Origin: Termitomyces sp. T153 | Lineage: Eukaryota > Basidiomycota > Agaricomycetes > Agaricales > Lyophyllaceae | Assembly: GCA_018296165.2 (NCBI GenBank) | Contig: JACKQL020000247.1 | Location: 1 to 27,042, forward strand | DNA: 27,042 nucleotides | Direction: 5' to 3' | Shown: positions 1-9,498 of the stretch, in pieces | Layout: the number at the start of each line of letters is the position of its first letter | Position numbering within the stretch: the stretch's first letter is position 1 | Notes under the pieces: generated by a model | Told to the model about the DNA's origin: nothing | The model's input: only the letters and a program-made list of their open reading frames with translations | Databases searched by the model: none | Made by a program: the position numbers and the translations under genes

Positions 1-782
1 CTGATCTTGTCTCCATCTTTGTTGCTCTTGCAACACTGCTAGTGCCTCTTGTTGTTGCCTCTCCTGCTCTGTACCCATAACAATATGCCTTAGCCTTTGT
101 TGCTCTTGCAAGATTGCCAGTGCCTGCTCTTGTTGCCTCTGTCTCAGCCTTTGTTGCTCTTCCAACAGTGCTTGGGGAGCAAGTGGAGCTGGTACCATTA
201 TAAGCTCTGGTAAAAGAGGATTTCTGACCCTTCTATGTACAGGAGCAGGCAACAGTGACACCATTCTAGGTAAGGGATTCTGTAAAGGAGCATCCCAACC
301 TTCTGGCAAAACTGTTTCTGGAATGACCATAGCAGCTTGAGCAACAGCAGACTGATTGAGTCTATTGCCTCTTCTCTGTACAGAAGAGGAGGTAGAGGTG
401 GCACCACTCTAGATATGGGATTCTGCAAAGGAGCATCCCACTCTTCAGGCAAAACAGTTTCTGGAATGACCATAAAAAATGGATCATCAGCAGTAGCTGC
501 CTGCCTAATAGGTCTTCCCAAAGAGCCAGAAGCAGTGGCTATAGGTCTCAAACCCTCAGTTTCCATAGATTGATTGATACCCCCAGGCCCCAATTGAAGT
601 GGTGGGACAACCACAGTATTGATCTGTTCCAAAGATCTATTGTTTCTATTTGCTTGACAATTGTCAGGATCTGTCATTTGTAACTGTTCAAGTCTCCTTT
701 GATTCCTAGCTTGTTGCCTTTGGCTTTCAGGAGTAGTAGGTGGTTGCCTGAAATATCCATTGTTAAGCAATTTAACAGTCAA
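1..782 (-). pseudogene. Unrecognised Gln-rich gene, copy 1 (cut by window edge)
   Basis: The frame opens at a Met at 782 (MTVKLLNNGYFRQPPTTPES) and reads toward 1. The N-terminal ~130 residues are rich in Gln, Asn and Arg. A frameshift near 360-380 moves the coding sense into another frame, where a second MVIPETVLPE motif appears, followed by a Gln/Arg-rich helix-forming repeat (LLEEQQRLRQRQQEQA type) that runs off the left edge. Positions 1-277 are almost identical to 3762-4029, and 616-916 matches the reverse complement of about 19214-19522, so this is a multicopy repeat-borne gene. I do not recognise a domain. It could be the first ORF of a transposable element or a repeat-associated host family. 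Function unknown. Confidence 0.5.
260..473 (-). repeat. 71-bp direct duplication inside the Gln-rich gene (143-bp period)
   Basis: Positions 260-330 and 403-473 are near-identical direct copies. Both translate on the minus strand to MVIPETVLPE-W-DAPLQNP followed by R(V/M)V. The 72 bp between them contain the frameshift. This is a local tandem duplication within the gene. Confidence 0.75.
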
Positions 783-1087
783 AAACCATTAAAATTGACT
801 TGCATAATGAGATATTTGATGTATCAATAGCTCAATGTGGGTAAGGAGTTACTAATAAGCTTGTTAGTCAACATCAATCAATTAATAGATGTGACCAAAC
901 ATACTTTGTTGTGTGGCCTCCTTTCCACAACTTTGGAAATGTCCATTATTTGGTCATGTTGTGTCCAAAAATGTGCAAGGCATGAAAAACAGTGTCCACT
1001 AAATTGTGTTTGGCCTTTTTCATCCCTGCAGACTAATTGGCACCTTTTACACATAGTCAAAAGATAGTATTTATTTATTAAAGTTGT
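783..1087. other. Presumed 5' flank of Gln-rich gene copy 1
   Basis: No convincing gene lies here. The first ~135 bases (783-916) are shared, in opposite orientation, with about 19214-19350 immediately upstream of gene copy 3, so this is probably the promoter or 5' untranslated region of the repeat gene. The small reading frames on both strands lie antisense to each other and have no recognisable content. Confidence 0.4.
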
Positions 1088-1280
1088 CTACTGTATTTTT
1101 TTGTATAAAAAATGTATCCAAAGAGTGGCAAAACAGCCAAGTCTGATTCTATTACCATAAAAGGGTTGAAATTTGTCAGCATTTGTCAGTGCTGACAAAT
1201 TTTAGTCAGCACAGTCCAAAGTCATTGCATATATTGAGCACACAGCCACATTCCCAGGAGTCATCCCATATATTATAGAC
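1088..1280. repeat. Shared upstream repeat, copy 1
   Basis: This stretch starts CTACTGTATTTTT and ends CATATATTATAGAC. It is closely matched by 4030-4212. It contains a perfect 20-bp palindrome and the motif GCACAGCCAC-TTCCCA, which also recurs near 2252 and 3209. Confidence 0.7.
1181..1200. repeat. Perfect 20-bp palindrome
   Basis: ATTTGTCAG and CTGACAAAT are perfect 9-base inverted arms around TG. The same palindrome with CA in the centre lies at 4123-4142, so both arms were kept while the centre changed. Confidence 0.8.
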
Positions 1281-1318
1281 GAGCTACGCCCCATGCCGAA
1301 GGCACGGGCCTGTAGCTC
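1281..1318. repeat. GAGCTAC...GTAGCTC hairpin, copy 1
   Basis: The arms begin GAGCTACGCCCC and end GGGCCTGTAGCTC around a short GAA loop with TGCC/GGCA pairing. It folds into a long imperfect hairpin of about 38 bases. It is directly followed by a 58-59 bp tandem repeat, exactly as at 3250-3287. Confidence 0.7.
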
Positions 1319-1321
1319 TTG

Positions 1322-1510
1322 CTTCATCCCAGACCCAACCTCACTTCGTTTGGTTAGGTCCTCAATATTCTACTCAATGCTTCATCCCAGACCCAACCTC
1401 ACTTTGTTCGGTTAGGTCCTTGTATTTCAAACTCAATGCCAAGTCCCAGACCCAACCTCACTTTGTTCGGTTAGGTCTTTGTAGTTCAAACTCAATGCCA
1501 AGTCCCAGAA
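1322..1510. repeat. 58-59 bp tandem repeat, three units and a partial
   Basis: Units at 1322-1379, 1380-1438, 1439-1497 and a partial at 1498-1510. Each has TCCCAGACCCAACCTCACTT near its start and ends in ACTCAATG. Within each unit GACCCAACC and GGTTAGGTC are nearly complementary and could form a small hairpin. The array is matched by 3291-3403. Confidence 0.85.
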
Positions 1511-3140
1511 CTATTGAGAATATCTATACTACACTGTCAACTCATATACATTAGGTGCTGAAATTCACAGAGATTAGCAATTTGGTGTTTGAAAGAGATC
1601 TACCTTAAAAGCAGAAAGCCAATAACTGTTTAGAAAAGAAAATGGATAATACTTGAATTAGTTCTCAGACAAATATAGAAAAAGCATACCTGCAAAGCTA
1701 CTGAACACTCAGAAAGGGAGCCTAATGAAGAATGTAGTGAAGTCTGATTTCAGCCATGATTTGTCCCTAAAAGTTACACTCAAAAAAGAGTACACCTAGC
1801 CCAATTCAGCTTCAATATAGAAACAACCACCAAAATCAGCTATTGGACAATTAAGCAAAGAAAAGAAAGCCCACCTGAAAGAAGAGAAAGCTACTCAATG
1901 CTCAGAAAAAGCCTGAAGAAGGATGCAATAGTGGAAATCTAGTTATTAGCTATGATCAGTGATTGGAGATGACAAACAGTAGAGCATACATGGCCAGGTT
2001 GAGTGTAAAAACCTCCAAAAGAGAGTCAGTAGAGTCTATCAGGCCAAACAAAGCTTCTTCTCACAGTATCAGAGCAGAGAGAATGCTTGATGCTTCATAT
2101 TGGAAAGAGAGGTCAAAAGAAAGAGTGATTCGGTGCAATGATTGATCTTTGCCACACACCAAAGGAAAAGGCCAAAAATTTGAAGCCAGCCAACTTATAT
2201 AATTTTACATAAGCATTACATAAGGAATCTTCCCAGGTTGTTGGAAGATTGAGGCACAGCCACTTTCCCAGGGGTCGTTGCATAGTATATAGACTAACAC
2301 TAACACTAAGATGGTACTAATACTTAGCAATCAGACCTTTGACATCACTCATCTGTTGTCTTCAACTTGATATATCTGACTATACAATTATCTAATCACA
2401 AAACCATACACCTTCAAATCAGAAACCCTGTGGATCCTCAGAAACAGGACCTAGCCTACAGCTATTAGTAGTGACCAAAAAACCTCCTGTTCCTTAACAG
2501 AGGACCATCAACTTTTTACATTCTATATTAATACTGCCTTCTGAAGCTTTTTCCATCTCAAAGTAATCTTCAATGCTCTCTTCACCAAAAGTAGCATACT
2601 AAATTAAATCCACCATCCTTTTTTAGAGGCTGTCATAATGTAGTCAAATATCTATTGAGAGCAGGAAAAGTTGGAGATGATCAGGAGTAAGTTGACTCTA
2701 AGTATAAGAACTGATTACTGTTATAAGAATACACACTTTCAAGTCTGAACACACACCTTGAAAACAGAAAGCCAGCAATCAGCCACAGTCCAAGTATAGC
2801 CTCACTTTGTTTGGTTGAGGGTTTGATTTTACAATTGAATAAAGAATAAGTAGAAGCTTTTAAGAGTCAGAGAAACACCTTATACCATTTGTGATCATGG
2901 ATGTGATTGTTCTGGACTTTCTTTCTTTCCCAAAGAACAGCCAGAAGTGTTGCTTGAAGAGGTACATTAAAAGACAGTACATTTCACATAAGTAATGCCT
3001 GAAAAAGGCTGAAAATTACCTGAAATATCAATCTTAATGGCTTGAAAAAACAATACATTCATGCCATCTACCAAAGCTGTCTGTTTTTCCTTATTCAAAG
3101 TGTGAATAAAGAGCCAGCTACCTTAAAAGGCAATTCTTAT
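1511..3140. other. Gene-free A/T-rich stretch with diverged internal repeats
   Basis: I see no supportable gene. A short frame at 1963-2145 has no recognisable content. Segments around 1683-1770 and 1870-1960 look like diverged copies of each other (CTACT-A-TGCTCAGAAA followed by GAAGAATG/GAAGGATG). Near 2795 a lone CCTCACTTTGTTTGGTTGAG resembles the core of the tandem repeat. A copy of the GCACAGCCAC-TTCCCA motif lies near 2252-2300. The stretch looks like old repeat-derived DNA. Confidence 0.5.
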
Positions 3141-3249
3141 GTAAGAATTGGTCAGCATTAGTCAGGCTTACTTCAGCAGAATCCCAAAAAGTCATCGCAT
3201 ATATAGGCACAGCCACTTTCCCATGTCCGTCATCGCATATATTATAGAT

Positions 3250-3287
3250 GAGCTATGCCCCGTGCCTTCAGCACAGGCCTGTAGCTC
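3250..3287. repeat. GAGCTAT...GTAGCTC hairpin, copy 2
   Basis: Second copy of the hairpin at 1281-1318, with the same outer arms but CTTCA as loop sequence where copy 1 has GAA. The stem is mostly kept despite substitutions. Confidence 0.65.
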
Positions 3288-3290
3288 TTG

Positions 3291-3403
3291 CTTCATCCCA
3301 GACCCAACCTCACTTCGTTTGGTTAGGTCCTCAATATTCTACTCAATGCTTCATCCCAGACCCAACCTCACTTTGTTCGGTTAGGTCCTTGTATTTCAAA
3401 CTT
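3291..3403. repeat. 58-59 bp tandem repeat, second array (two units)
   Basis: Unit one at 3291-3348 is identical in pattern to 1322-1379. Unit two is cut at about 3403, where the coding sequence of gene copy 2 begins on the minus strand. The repeat therefore abuts or truncates that gene's 3' end. Confidence 0.8.
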
Positions 3404-3404
3404 A

Positions 3405-4029
3405 AGTCCTGCTGGATGGTTGGGTAGAGCAGGGTCCAAGTCTTCTGCAGGTCTCTGTTGAGCAGGATCAACATATTCTAAGTCATCCTCAGAAGGTATA
3501 TCATTCTGAGGACCTAAATCATTGAAATCCTCTTCCAGATCAGCTTCATGTTGCTGTTCCCAGCCTTGAAAGATGCTTTGAGCCATAGCTGCATTCAAAG
3601 GCCTATGTTCAGGATTCAAATCAATATGCTATTGAACTTTGTTAATTAAAGTAGCATTTTGAAGTAGTCTTGAACTGACCTCAGCTCTGAATAGCTCTTC
3701 TTCCTGTCTTGCTCTCTCCTGTCTTTCCTGGCTCAAAATAGCCAATGCCTGTTGCCTTTCCTGATCTTGTCTCAGTCTTTGTTGCTCTTGCAACACTGCT
3801 AGTGCCTCTTGTTGTTGCCTCTCCTGCTCTGTACCCATAACAATATGCCTTAGCCTTTGTTGCTCTTGCAAGATTGCCAGTGCCTGCTCTTGTTGCCTCT
3901 GTCTCAGCCTTTGTTGCTCTTCCAACAGTGCTTGGAGAGCAAGTGGAGCTGGTGCCATTATAAGCTCAGGCAAGGGACTATTTCTGACCCTTCTATGTAC
4001 AGGGGCAGGCAAAGGTGGCACCATTCTAG
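3405..4029 (-). pseudogene. Unrecognised Gln-rich gene, copy 2 (N-terminus deleted)
   Basis: A single frame runs from about 4024 to 3405 with one in-frame TAG near 3629, probably a former CAG. It begins at the MVPPLPAPVHRR segment, which lies in the middle of copy 1. A Gln/Arg/Leu-rich helical repeat follows (EEQQRLRQRQQEQA, EQQRLRH, LSQERQERARQEEE), probably a coiled coil. Next comes an acidic tail containing NPEHRPLNAAMAQ, EADLEEDFNDLGPQ and EDDLEYVDPAQQRPAEDLDP. Relative to copy 1, about 809 bp (277-1086) are missing, so the N-terminal coding part and near-upstream region are deleted. No known domain recognised. Confidence 0.5.
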
Positions 4030-4212
4030 TCTACTGTATTTTTTTTGTAAAAAATGTATCTGAAGAGTGGCAAAACAGCCAAGTCTGATTCTATTACCAT
4101 AAAAGGGTTGAAATTTGTCAGCATTTGTCAGCACTGACAAATTTTAGTCAGCAGAAAAGTTGTCGCATAGGCACAGCCACATTCCCATGGGTCGTCCCAT
4201 ATATTATAGATT
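4030..4212. repeat. Shared upstream repeat, copy 2
   Basis: Matches 1088-1280, including the palindrome (4123-4142) and the ending CATATATTATAGAT. Homology stops at about 4212, where GypI-derived sequence begins. Confidence 0.7.
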
Positions 4213-4299
4213 ATTGACAGAGAACTGGTGCAGCCTGAAGGCTAAAACTAGGACCAATAGATAGGGAAAAGGAAGGAGAATAAAGGAAAACTATAATGG

Positions 4300-4997
4300 A
4301 GCAAATCTGACAAGAACTGGAGAAGGAGAAGGAGGAACAAGTGAGATGTCCCCTGACACAGCCCCAGTGACCTTATGGCCATGGATTCTGCATCCTGCAC
4401 TATCAGATGCATATAATGGTGCCCACTCCAGCAGAGAGCAATTTTTGCAGTCCTTTCTCACCTATATCCACCTCAGCAGGGATGTCTTTGACTCCAATGC
4501 ATTGAAATTAGCCTGGGTGCTGTCATACATGAAGACCAGATGTGCCTCTACTTATGTGCTGCAAGTCTTCTGCCACTCTGGAGGTGTTTGAGGCTTTCTG
4601 GACTGGGCTGCCTTTGAGAAGGACTTCTGTGCAGAGTTATTTCCATAGACCCTGCCAAGACCACAGCCTTGACACTATGTGATTGGGAGCAGTATGGACA
4701 AGGGAAGCATATACTGGATGAGTACATTTTGACTCATTCTGGGCTCTGGTGGAGCAGGCCACTTGCTCCAATGGCCTCCAACTATGTCTTACTTTCCAGA
4801 ATGGCTTGCACTCTGCACTGGTAAAATGCATGGACAATCTAGCAGAGAGTTTCCCCAATGATGAAAAGATTGTGTCATACTATGAGGTGGCCCAGGACCA
4901 ATAGTAACTCATGGAGATCTGGAGGGAGCTCCACCACCCCCATTCTGCACTATGCCCCACTCCAATCAGCAATTTCTGCCACTCTGCACCTGCCCAT
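4300..4997 (+). pseudogene. gag: GypI gag, N-terminal part
   Basis: Gag of a Ty3/gypsy element, the structural protein of the virus-like particle. The region just before 4346 can be read as a Glu/Lys-rich stretch (ELEKEKEEQ). Then comes a retrotransposon-gag-like segment with FLTYIHLSRDVF and WVLSYMKTRCAS (4346-4590). Frame changes and stops follow, but recognisable blocks remain: AAFEKDFCAELF, then LVKCMDNLAESFPNDEKIVSYYEVA (about 4818-4890, shown in pieces by position). The gene is cut at 4997 by the copia insertion and resumes at 11251. The expected product does not exist today. Confidence 0.7.
4993..4997. repeat. Target site duplication CCCAT, left
   Basis: CCCAT at 4993-4997 precedes the copia LTR and is repeated exactly at 11246-11250 after the other LTR. 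The flanks rejoin into GypI gag sequence. Confidence 0.9.
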
Positions 4998-5372
4998 TGT
5001 AGAGATAAATACAATTTAGATCCTCAGAGGTTGCAACACAATGTGTGAGACAACTATATTTTACCTGTAGAGATAAATACAATTTAGATCTACAGGACAT
5101 GTGAAAAAATAGGTAATGAGTTGAGCATGGATGTTACGTACCCTCAGAGGTCACAACACAATGTGTGAGACAACTGAGGGACGTCAATCCGCATGTATCG
5201 AATATCTGTATGTGAAAATAAAGTTTATGGAGATGCAAAATATAGTAAACACAGAAGTGGCATAGCTAAGTGGCATAGCACATAGCGCGAAGGAAAAACA
5301 TAAAGGAAATAAAAAGAAAAACAATAATAAAATAAGAAGATATGATGAAGGCAGTGACGTCATACCTCAACA
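4998..5372 (-). repeat. Copia LTR (3' LTR of the minus-strand element)
   Basis: Starts TGTAGAGATAAATACAATTT and ends CATACCTCAACA. The first ~26 bases are duplicated at 5066, so this copy is 38 bp longer than its partner at 10909-11245. It contains a perfect TGACGTCA at 5356-5363, decayed to TGATGTCA in the other LTR. Confidence 0.9.
5356..5363. promoter_or_regulatory. CRE-like palindrome TGACGTCA in copia LTR
   Basis: This is an exact 8-bp ATF/CREB-type site near the transcription-proximal end of the LTR (minus orientation). bZIP proteins of this class bind it in fungi and animals. Binding here is inferred only from the motif. Confidence 0.45.
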
Positions 5373-5381
5373 CTCCCCTGG
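5373..5381 (-). other. Copia polypurine tract
   Basis: The minus strand reads CCAGGGGAG directly before the LTR start TGTTGAGG, the expected position of the plus-strand primer. Confidence 0.75.
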
Positions 5382-5395
5382 ACAAGCTGGCTTCG

Positions 5396-7207
5396 TCAGT
5401 TGCCAAGGCCAAGTAATGCGATAAGATAATCATGGGCAGCTTGAGGCAGAGATTTTGTGAATAGGTCAGCAAGGTTTCCCAAGGATGGTATTGGGATTAT
5501 GCTGATATCACCCTCGTGTACATGTTCCCAGATATAGTGGTACCGAATATCAATATGCTTTGTGTGTGCGTGTCCTTTAGTGGATTTGGCCAATGCAATG
5601 CATGAATGGTTATTGGCATTGAGTGTGGCAGGAAGGGTCTGTGGCGTATCGATTTCTGCAAGGAAGTTGTACATCCATAGAGCTTGCTGGGCTCCACATG
5701 TCAGGGCCATATACTCGGCCTCAGTTGTGCTCAGAGCTACTGTCTGCTGGCGCTTCAAGCTCCATGAGACTGCTGCTCCAGCCATGATGAATACATATCC
5801 AGAAGTTGACCTGCAAGTATCAAGATCTCCCCCATAATCCGCGTCCACATATCCAACTGGCTTGGTAGCACCTCCTCATGAGTATGTAAGCTTGTATTCC
5901 AGTGTCCCCTTCACATACCCGAGCACATGGATCAATGCGTTCCAGTGCGTGGGGCCAGGGTTAGACTGGAATCTAGCCAGGAGTCCTACTGCAAATGAGA
6001 GATCTGGTTGTGTCGCTGCCTGTGCCCACATGAGTGAACTGAGGAGTTCTCTGTATGGTTTGTTTTTCATGAAGTTGCGCTCAGCTTCTGTTTGTGGTCC
6101 CATTGCCTCTGTGAGCTGTATTCTGGTAGGGAGGGGTGTGGAGTGTGAGTTGCAGTTGATCATGCCAAAACGTTTAAGTACTCAATGAAGGTATGCTTTC
6201 TGTGACAGTGAGATGGTCCCAGTATTTGTGTCTTGCTCTATAGCCATACCTAAGATGTATGTTGAGTTGCCTAGGTCTTTGATGTCATATGTGTCTGCCA
6301 GTTCCTTCTTTGCATTGCCAGCACCATTTTTAGTATTTGATGTCCCAAATACATCATTGTTGAAGGTGTTGGTAATCATGTGCTCATCTCTGGTCTTTCT
6401 TGCTCGAACGCAAGGGTTGGCTCGTGATGTGTGATAACCAAGGTTTTTGTAGGCAGCGTCTAATGTCCAGAACCAGTCCTTGCCTCCTTGCATGAGGCCA
6501 TATAAGGTTTTCAGGAGCTCTACCACCTTCCCTTCCCCTCCTGGAAACCCTGGGGGAACTTCCATAAAGATCTGGAATTCTGAGACGCTGTTGAGGTAAG
6601 CCACCACAAAGTCAACCTGCCAAATTTCCAAGTTGAGCGCTGTGGCCAGAGCAATAGTGATGCGAAGGGATTCCAGTCTGACCACTGCAGCATAGGTCTC
6701 CTCATAGTCTTCTCCCAGAACCTGCGAGTACCCCTTCGCAACCAGCCGAGCCTTCCTCCTGACCACATTTCCCTCTGCATCATACTTGTTTGCAAACACC
6801 CATCTACAGCCAATCACCTTCTTTCTTGCTGGCACACTATTCCTCGGAACAAGACGTATTACTTCACATTTCCTCAATGTGTCAAGTTTGTTCTGTATGG
6901 CAGGCATCCACAGATCTGCCCTGCACATCGCCTCCTTGTAACTCCATGGCACATGAAGTTTGTCACCCACACCAGCATTACTAATCAAGGCCATGAATGT
7001 GTATGTGTCTTGTGCCATGAAAGATTGCACATTTGGAGGATCGATTCCTTGAATATGGTTCAACCGGTGCAGTTGGGCTACACCATCTGGGGTGAGCTGA
7101 TACCTCTGTGTCAGGGTAGCTAACCTCAGGGGTGTCAGTGTCCAGATCAGGCTCCGTGACCTGGTTTGTCTGATGGAGTGGCTCATTATCGCGAACTTGG
7201 GGTGCAA
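5396..7207 (-). pseudogene. pol: Copia pol, RT and RNase H part
   Basis: One continuous minus-strand frame (7207 to 5396) broken by two TGA codons, near 6185 and 5870. Both lie where arginine is expected (H-stop-VLKRFGM and YS-stop-GG). RT domain: GCRWVFANKYDAEGNVVRRK, ARLVAKGYSQ, then QVDFVVAYLNS holding the first catalytic Asp. The normal Y-x-D-D box reads F-N-N-D (about 6351-6362), so a catalytic Asp is lost. RNase [18 protein letters not shown] and [11 protein letters not shown] are clear, but the usual Asp in N-A-D-N is Asn (ANNHS). The frame ends just before the polypurine tract. The product would have been an RNA-dependent DNA polymerase/RNase H. It is dead here. Confidence 0.93.
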
Positions 7208-8344
7208 TGGGTTGACGCGGTGTAAGGAGACCTGCTGTCATTGTGGGTAGTGGTGGTGGGGCTTCATCTGCCAGCAGGTCATCAGTCCCCTCTATGACAG
7301 TGAGTAATTGATGACCCATTCCTTCATCAAATATGACATCACGAGACATTACGATAGACCTGGTTGCTCTGTCGAACAGTTGGTAGCCTCCCTTCCCCGG
7401 TGCATATCCTACCAGGGTGTACTTGATTGATTGAGGATCTAGTTTAGATCTGATGAGTTCATCAGGGACTTTTGCAAAAGCTACACTTCCAAATGGTCGC
7501 AAGTGGGAGACGTCTTGTTGGGTGTGAGTCCATGATTCTTCTGGAATGGTGCTATGATGCACCGATGGGAGCCTGTTTCGGGTGTATATTTGCATGGCGG
7601 CAGCCTCTGCCCAGAGCTCTTTTGGGAGTCCACTCTTTGCTAGCATGCAGCATACTCCCTCGATGACTGTCCAGATAGATCGTTCAATAAATCCGTTCTG
7701 GGCGTGCGCGTATGGTACAACTGGTTTTAAGGTGATTCCATGCGTATTACAATACATTTCCCATTGTTTGTTTAGCCACTCCCTTCCAGTGTCAACGTGG
7801 ACCATCAGAAGCTTTTGCCCAGTCTGCCTCTCGGCCTCAGTGTGATATGTAGTGAAGGCCGCGAGTGTGCTAGATGCATCTTTCCGAGTCAGGAAGTATG
7901 CCATAAGTCTAGATGTATTGCCATCAGCTGCAAGCATTATGTATGATGCTCCACCCAGGGATTGTTTTGTAGCTGGGCCCCACAGATCAAGGTAAACACA
8001 GTCATTTGGGTTTTTCTCGATCTTGCATTTGCCATCATAGGGGCATGAGGTTTGCTTGCCATAAATGCAATTCTCACACAGTCCTCTGACGTCAGCCCTG
8101 CCTTTTATTGTTAGCCCATCCAGGAGACTCTCCTTTGCTACTTTTTGGATGAGATCTACTCCAGCGTGCCCAAATTGGCAGTGCCAGCCATCCAGATCTA
8201 CAGGCATGTTGATTTACGAGGCCATCATTGCTGTATTTTGAGTTGCAATGTCCAGACCATCTAGGAGGTACATTCCTCTGGTCCCCGTTCCCAACTAAGA
8301 CAACCCTTCCATCAGGGTCACTGAAAATAGCCTTCCCATGTGTG
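6981..8344 (-). pseudogene. pol: Copia pol, integrase part
   Basis: Integrase of the Ty1/copia polyprotein. The zinc-binding His/Cys part reads WHCQFGHAG then LCENCIYGKQ. The DDE core is visible: YLDLWGP (Asp 1), VHVDTGREW (Asp 2), AHAQNGFIERS (Glu 3). The C-terminal GKGGYQLFDRATRSIVMSRD is typical of the family. The open stretch is 8207-6981. Upstream (8208-8344) the coding continues with KAIFSDPDGRVVLVG but changes frame near 8270-8300. Downstream a one-base frameshift at about 7100-7150 moves the coding into the RT frame. The catalytic triad itself is intact. Confidence 0.92.
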
Positions 8345-9492
8345 TGTCAGGTTCCGCTGACCACGGGGGCTCAGCTACACTGGGTGAGTCCTTACTAGGC
8401 GGACGTGATTCCCTGCACTGACAACTGGACACTCGGAGGTATTCCAAACACTGGGGACTTGTGAGGATAGCCAGGGGAAATTGATCCGAGCAAGTCCGGG
8501 GAGGTCTGGAGGAGTAGAGGACGAGTTGTGGGGAAGGGGGACAGGCTTGGCGGGGTTCAGGCATAAGTCCGTGTGTGAGTATTGTGGGTGCAGAGGAGGC
8601 GGAGGCTACGTGGATGATAGGAGTGGAGCCGGAGTTCTGATGGGGGATCAACAGGGGTTGATGGGGTTCAAGCTGAGTGTATAGCAGGGTCCGGGGTTGG
8701 TAACGAGTGTTGGAGGTTCATAATCGTAACTGCAGAGTTCGTGAGGATGTTATGGTTGAGAGGACTTGAACACAATAGACAGAATCAAATGGGACGAGAC
8801 AGAGTCAAATGAAATGAGACAAAGATGAGATGAGAACAAGAATAGATTCAGGCGGAGAACACGGAATGATAACAAAAAGATAATGGAACAGAGACGAGAT
8901 AAGACCGGGAGACTGAGAATAAGGAAAACAAGACATGGGACACAAAACACAAGAAGAAACAATCAGGAACACATCAGGAAGGGCCAGTATGTAGGTAAGT
9001 AGATAATCTCCAGACTAGAGTACGAGGAGCTACTCTATGTCTTATATACTGACTACTGAAGAGCTTTGGGAATGTTGGCTGTGGTGGCAGGGCTTGGTGG
9101 AGCTCGGCAGAGTCGACGGGTGTCAGTTATGACTAGAGGGTGGGCCGCATTGATATGTTGATGGGATCAATTGTGATGTGGTCCGTTCCGAGGTTGTTGT
9201 GATACCCCAGGGTAAGTCAGGGGAGCCAGGGTGTCAAGTTGATGACGTGTAATGGGGTCAGGCATGGCGGGGGAGTGGTCCCAGGGGCTCAGGAAGTCCA
9301 GGGGAAGCACCGGCGGCTGCAGGGAAGACATTGGAGTTGGCCAGGCAGCCGTCAGAGTTAGCTGAGAATGTGTCAGGGTTAGCCAGAGTAGGTGCGGATT
9401 GCTGGGGGAGTTTGATGAAGCGTTGGGGGGGGTTCCAGGGGAATGGGGGTTTGTCAGGTGGTGTATGGGGCTTCAGGGAATGGGTCGTGACA
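8345..9492 (-). mobile_element. Solo LTR A (TGTCA-family), inserted in copia
   Basis: 1148 bp, TGTCAGGTTCC at the left and GTGACA at the right. Its forward strand is the minus strand (TATA box CTTATATA at 9041-9048 on plus). Flanks are GTGTG (8340-8344) and GCGCA (9493-9497), differing only by transitions. Removing the LTR plus one 5-bp flank restores an in-frame copia join (VIFA-H-GKAIFSDPDGR), supporting a decayed target duplication. CpG-rich compared with the other copies, hence probably younger. Confidence 0.88.
9041..9048 (-). promoter_or_regulatory. TATA box of LTR A
   Basis: TATATAAG on the minus strand, inside a block (CAGTAGTCAGTATATAAG) conserved in copies D, E and F. Confidence 0.6.
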
Positions 9493-9498
9493 GCGCAA

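Noticed and set aside
1322..1510. CRISPR-like array
   Set aside because: Units are contiguous with no unique spacers, and the context is fungal repeats. It is a minisatellite.
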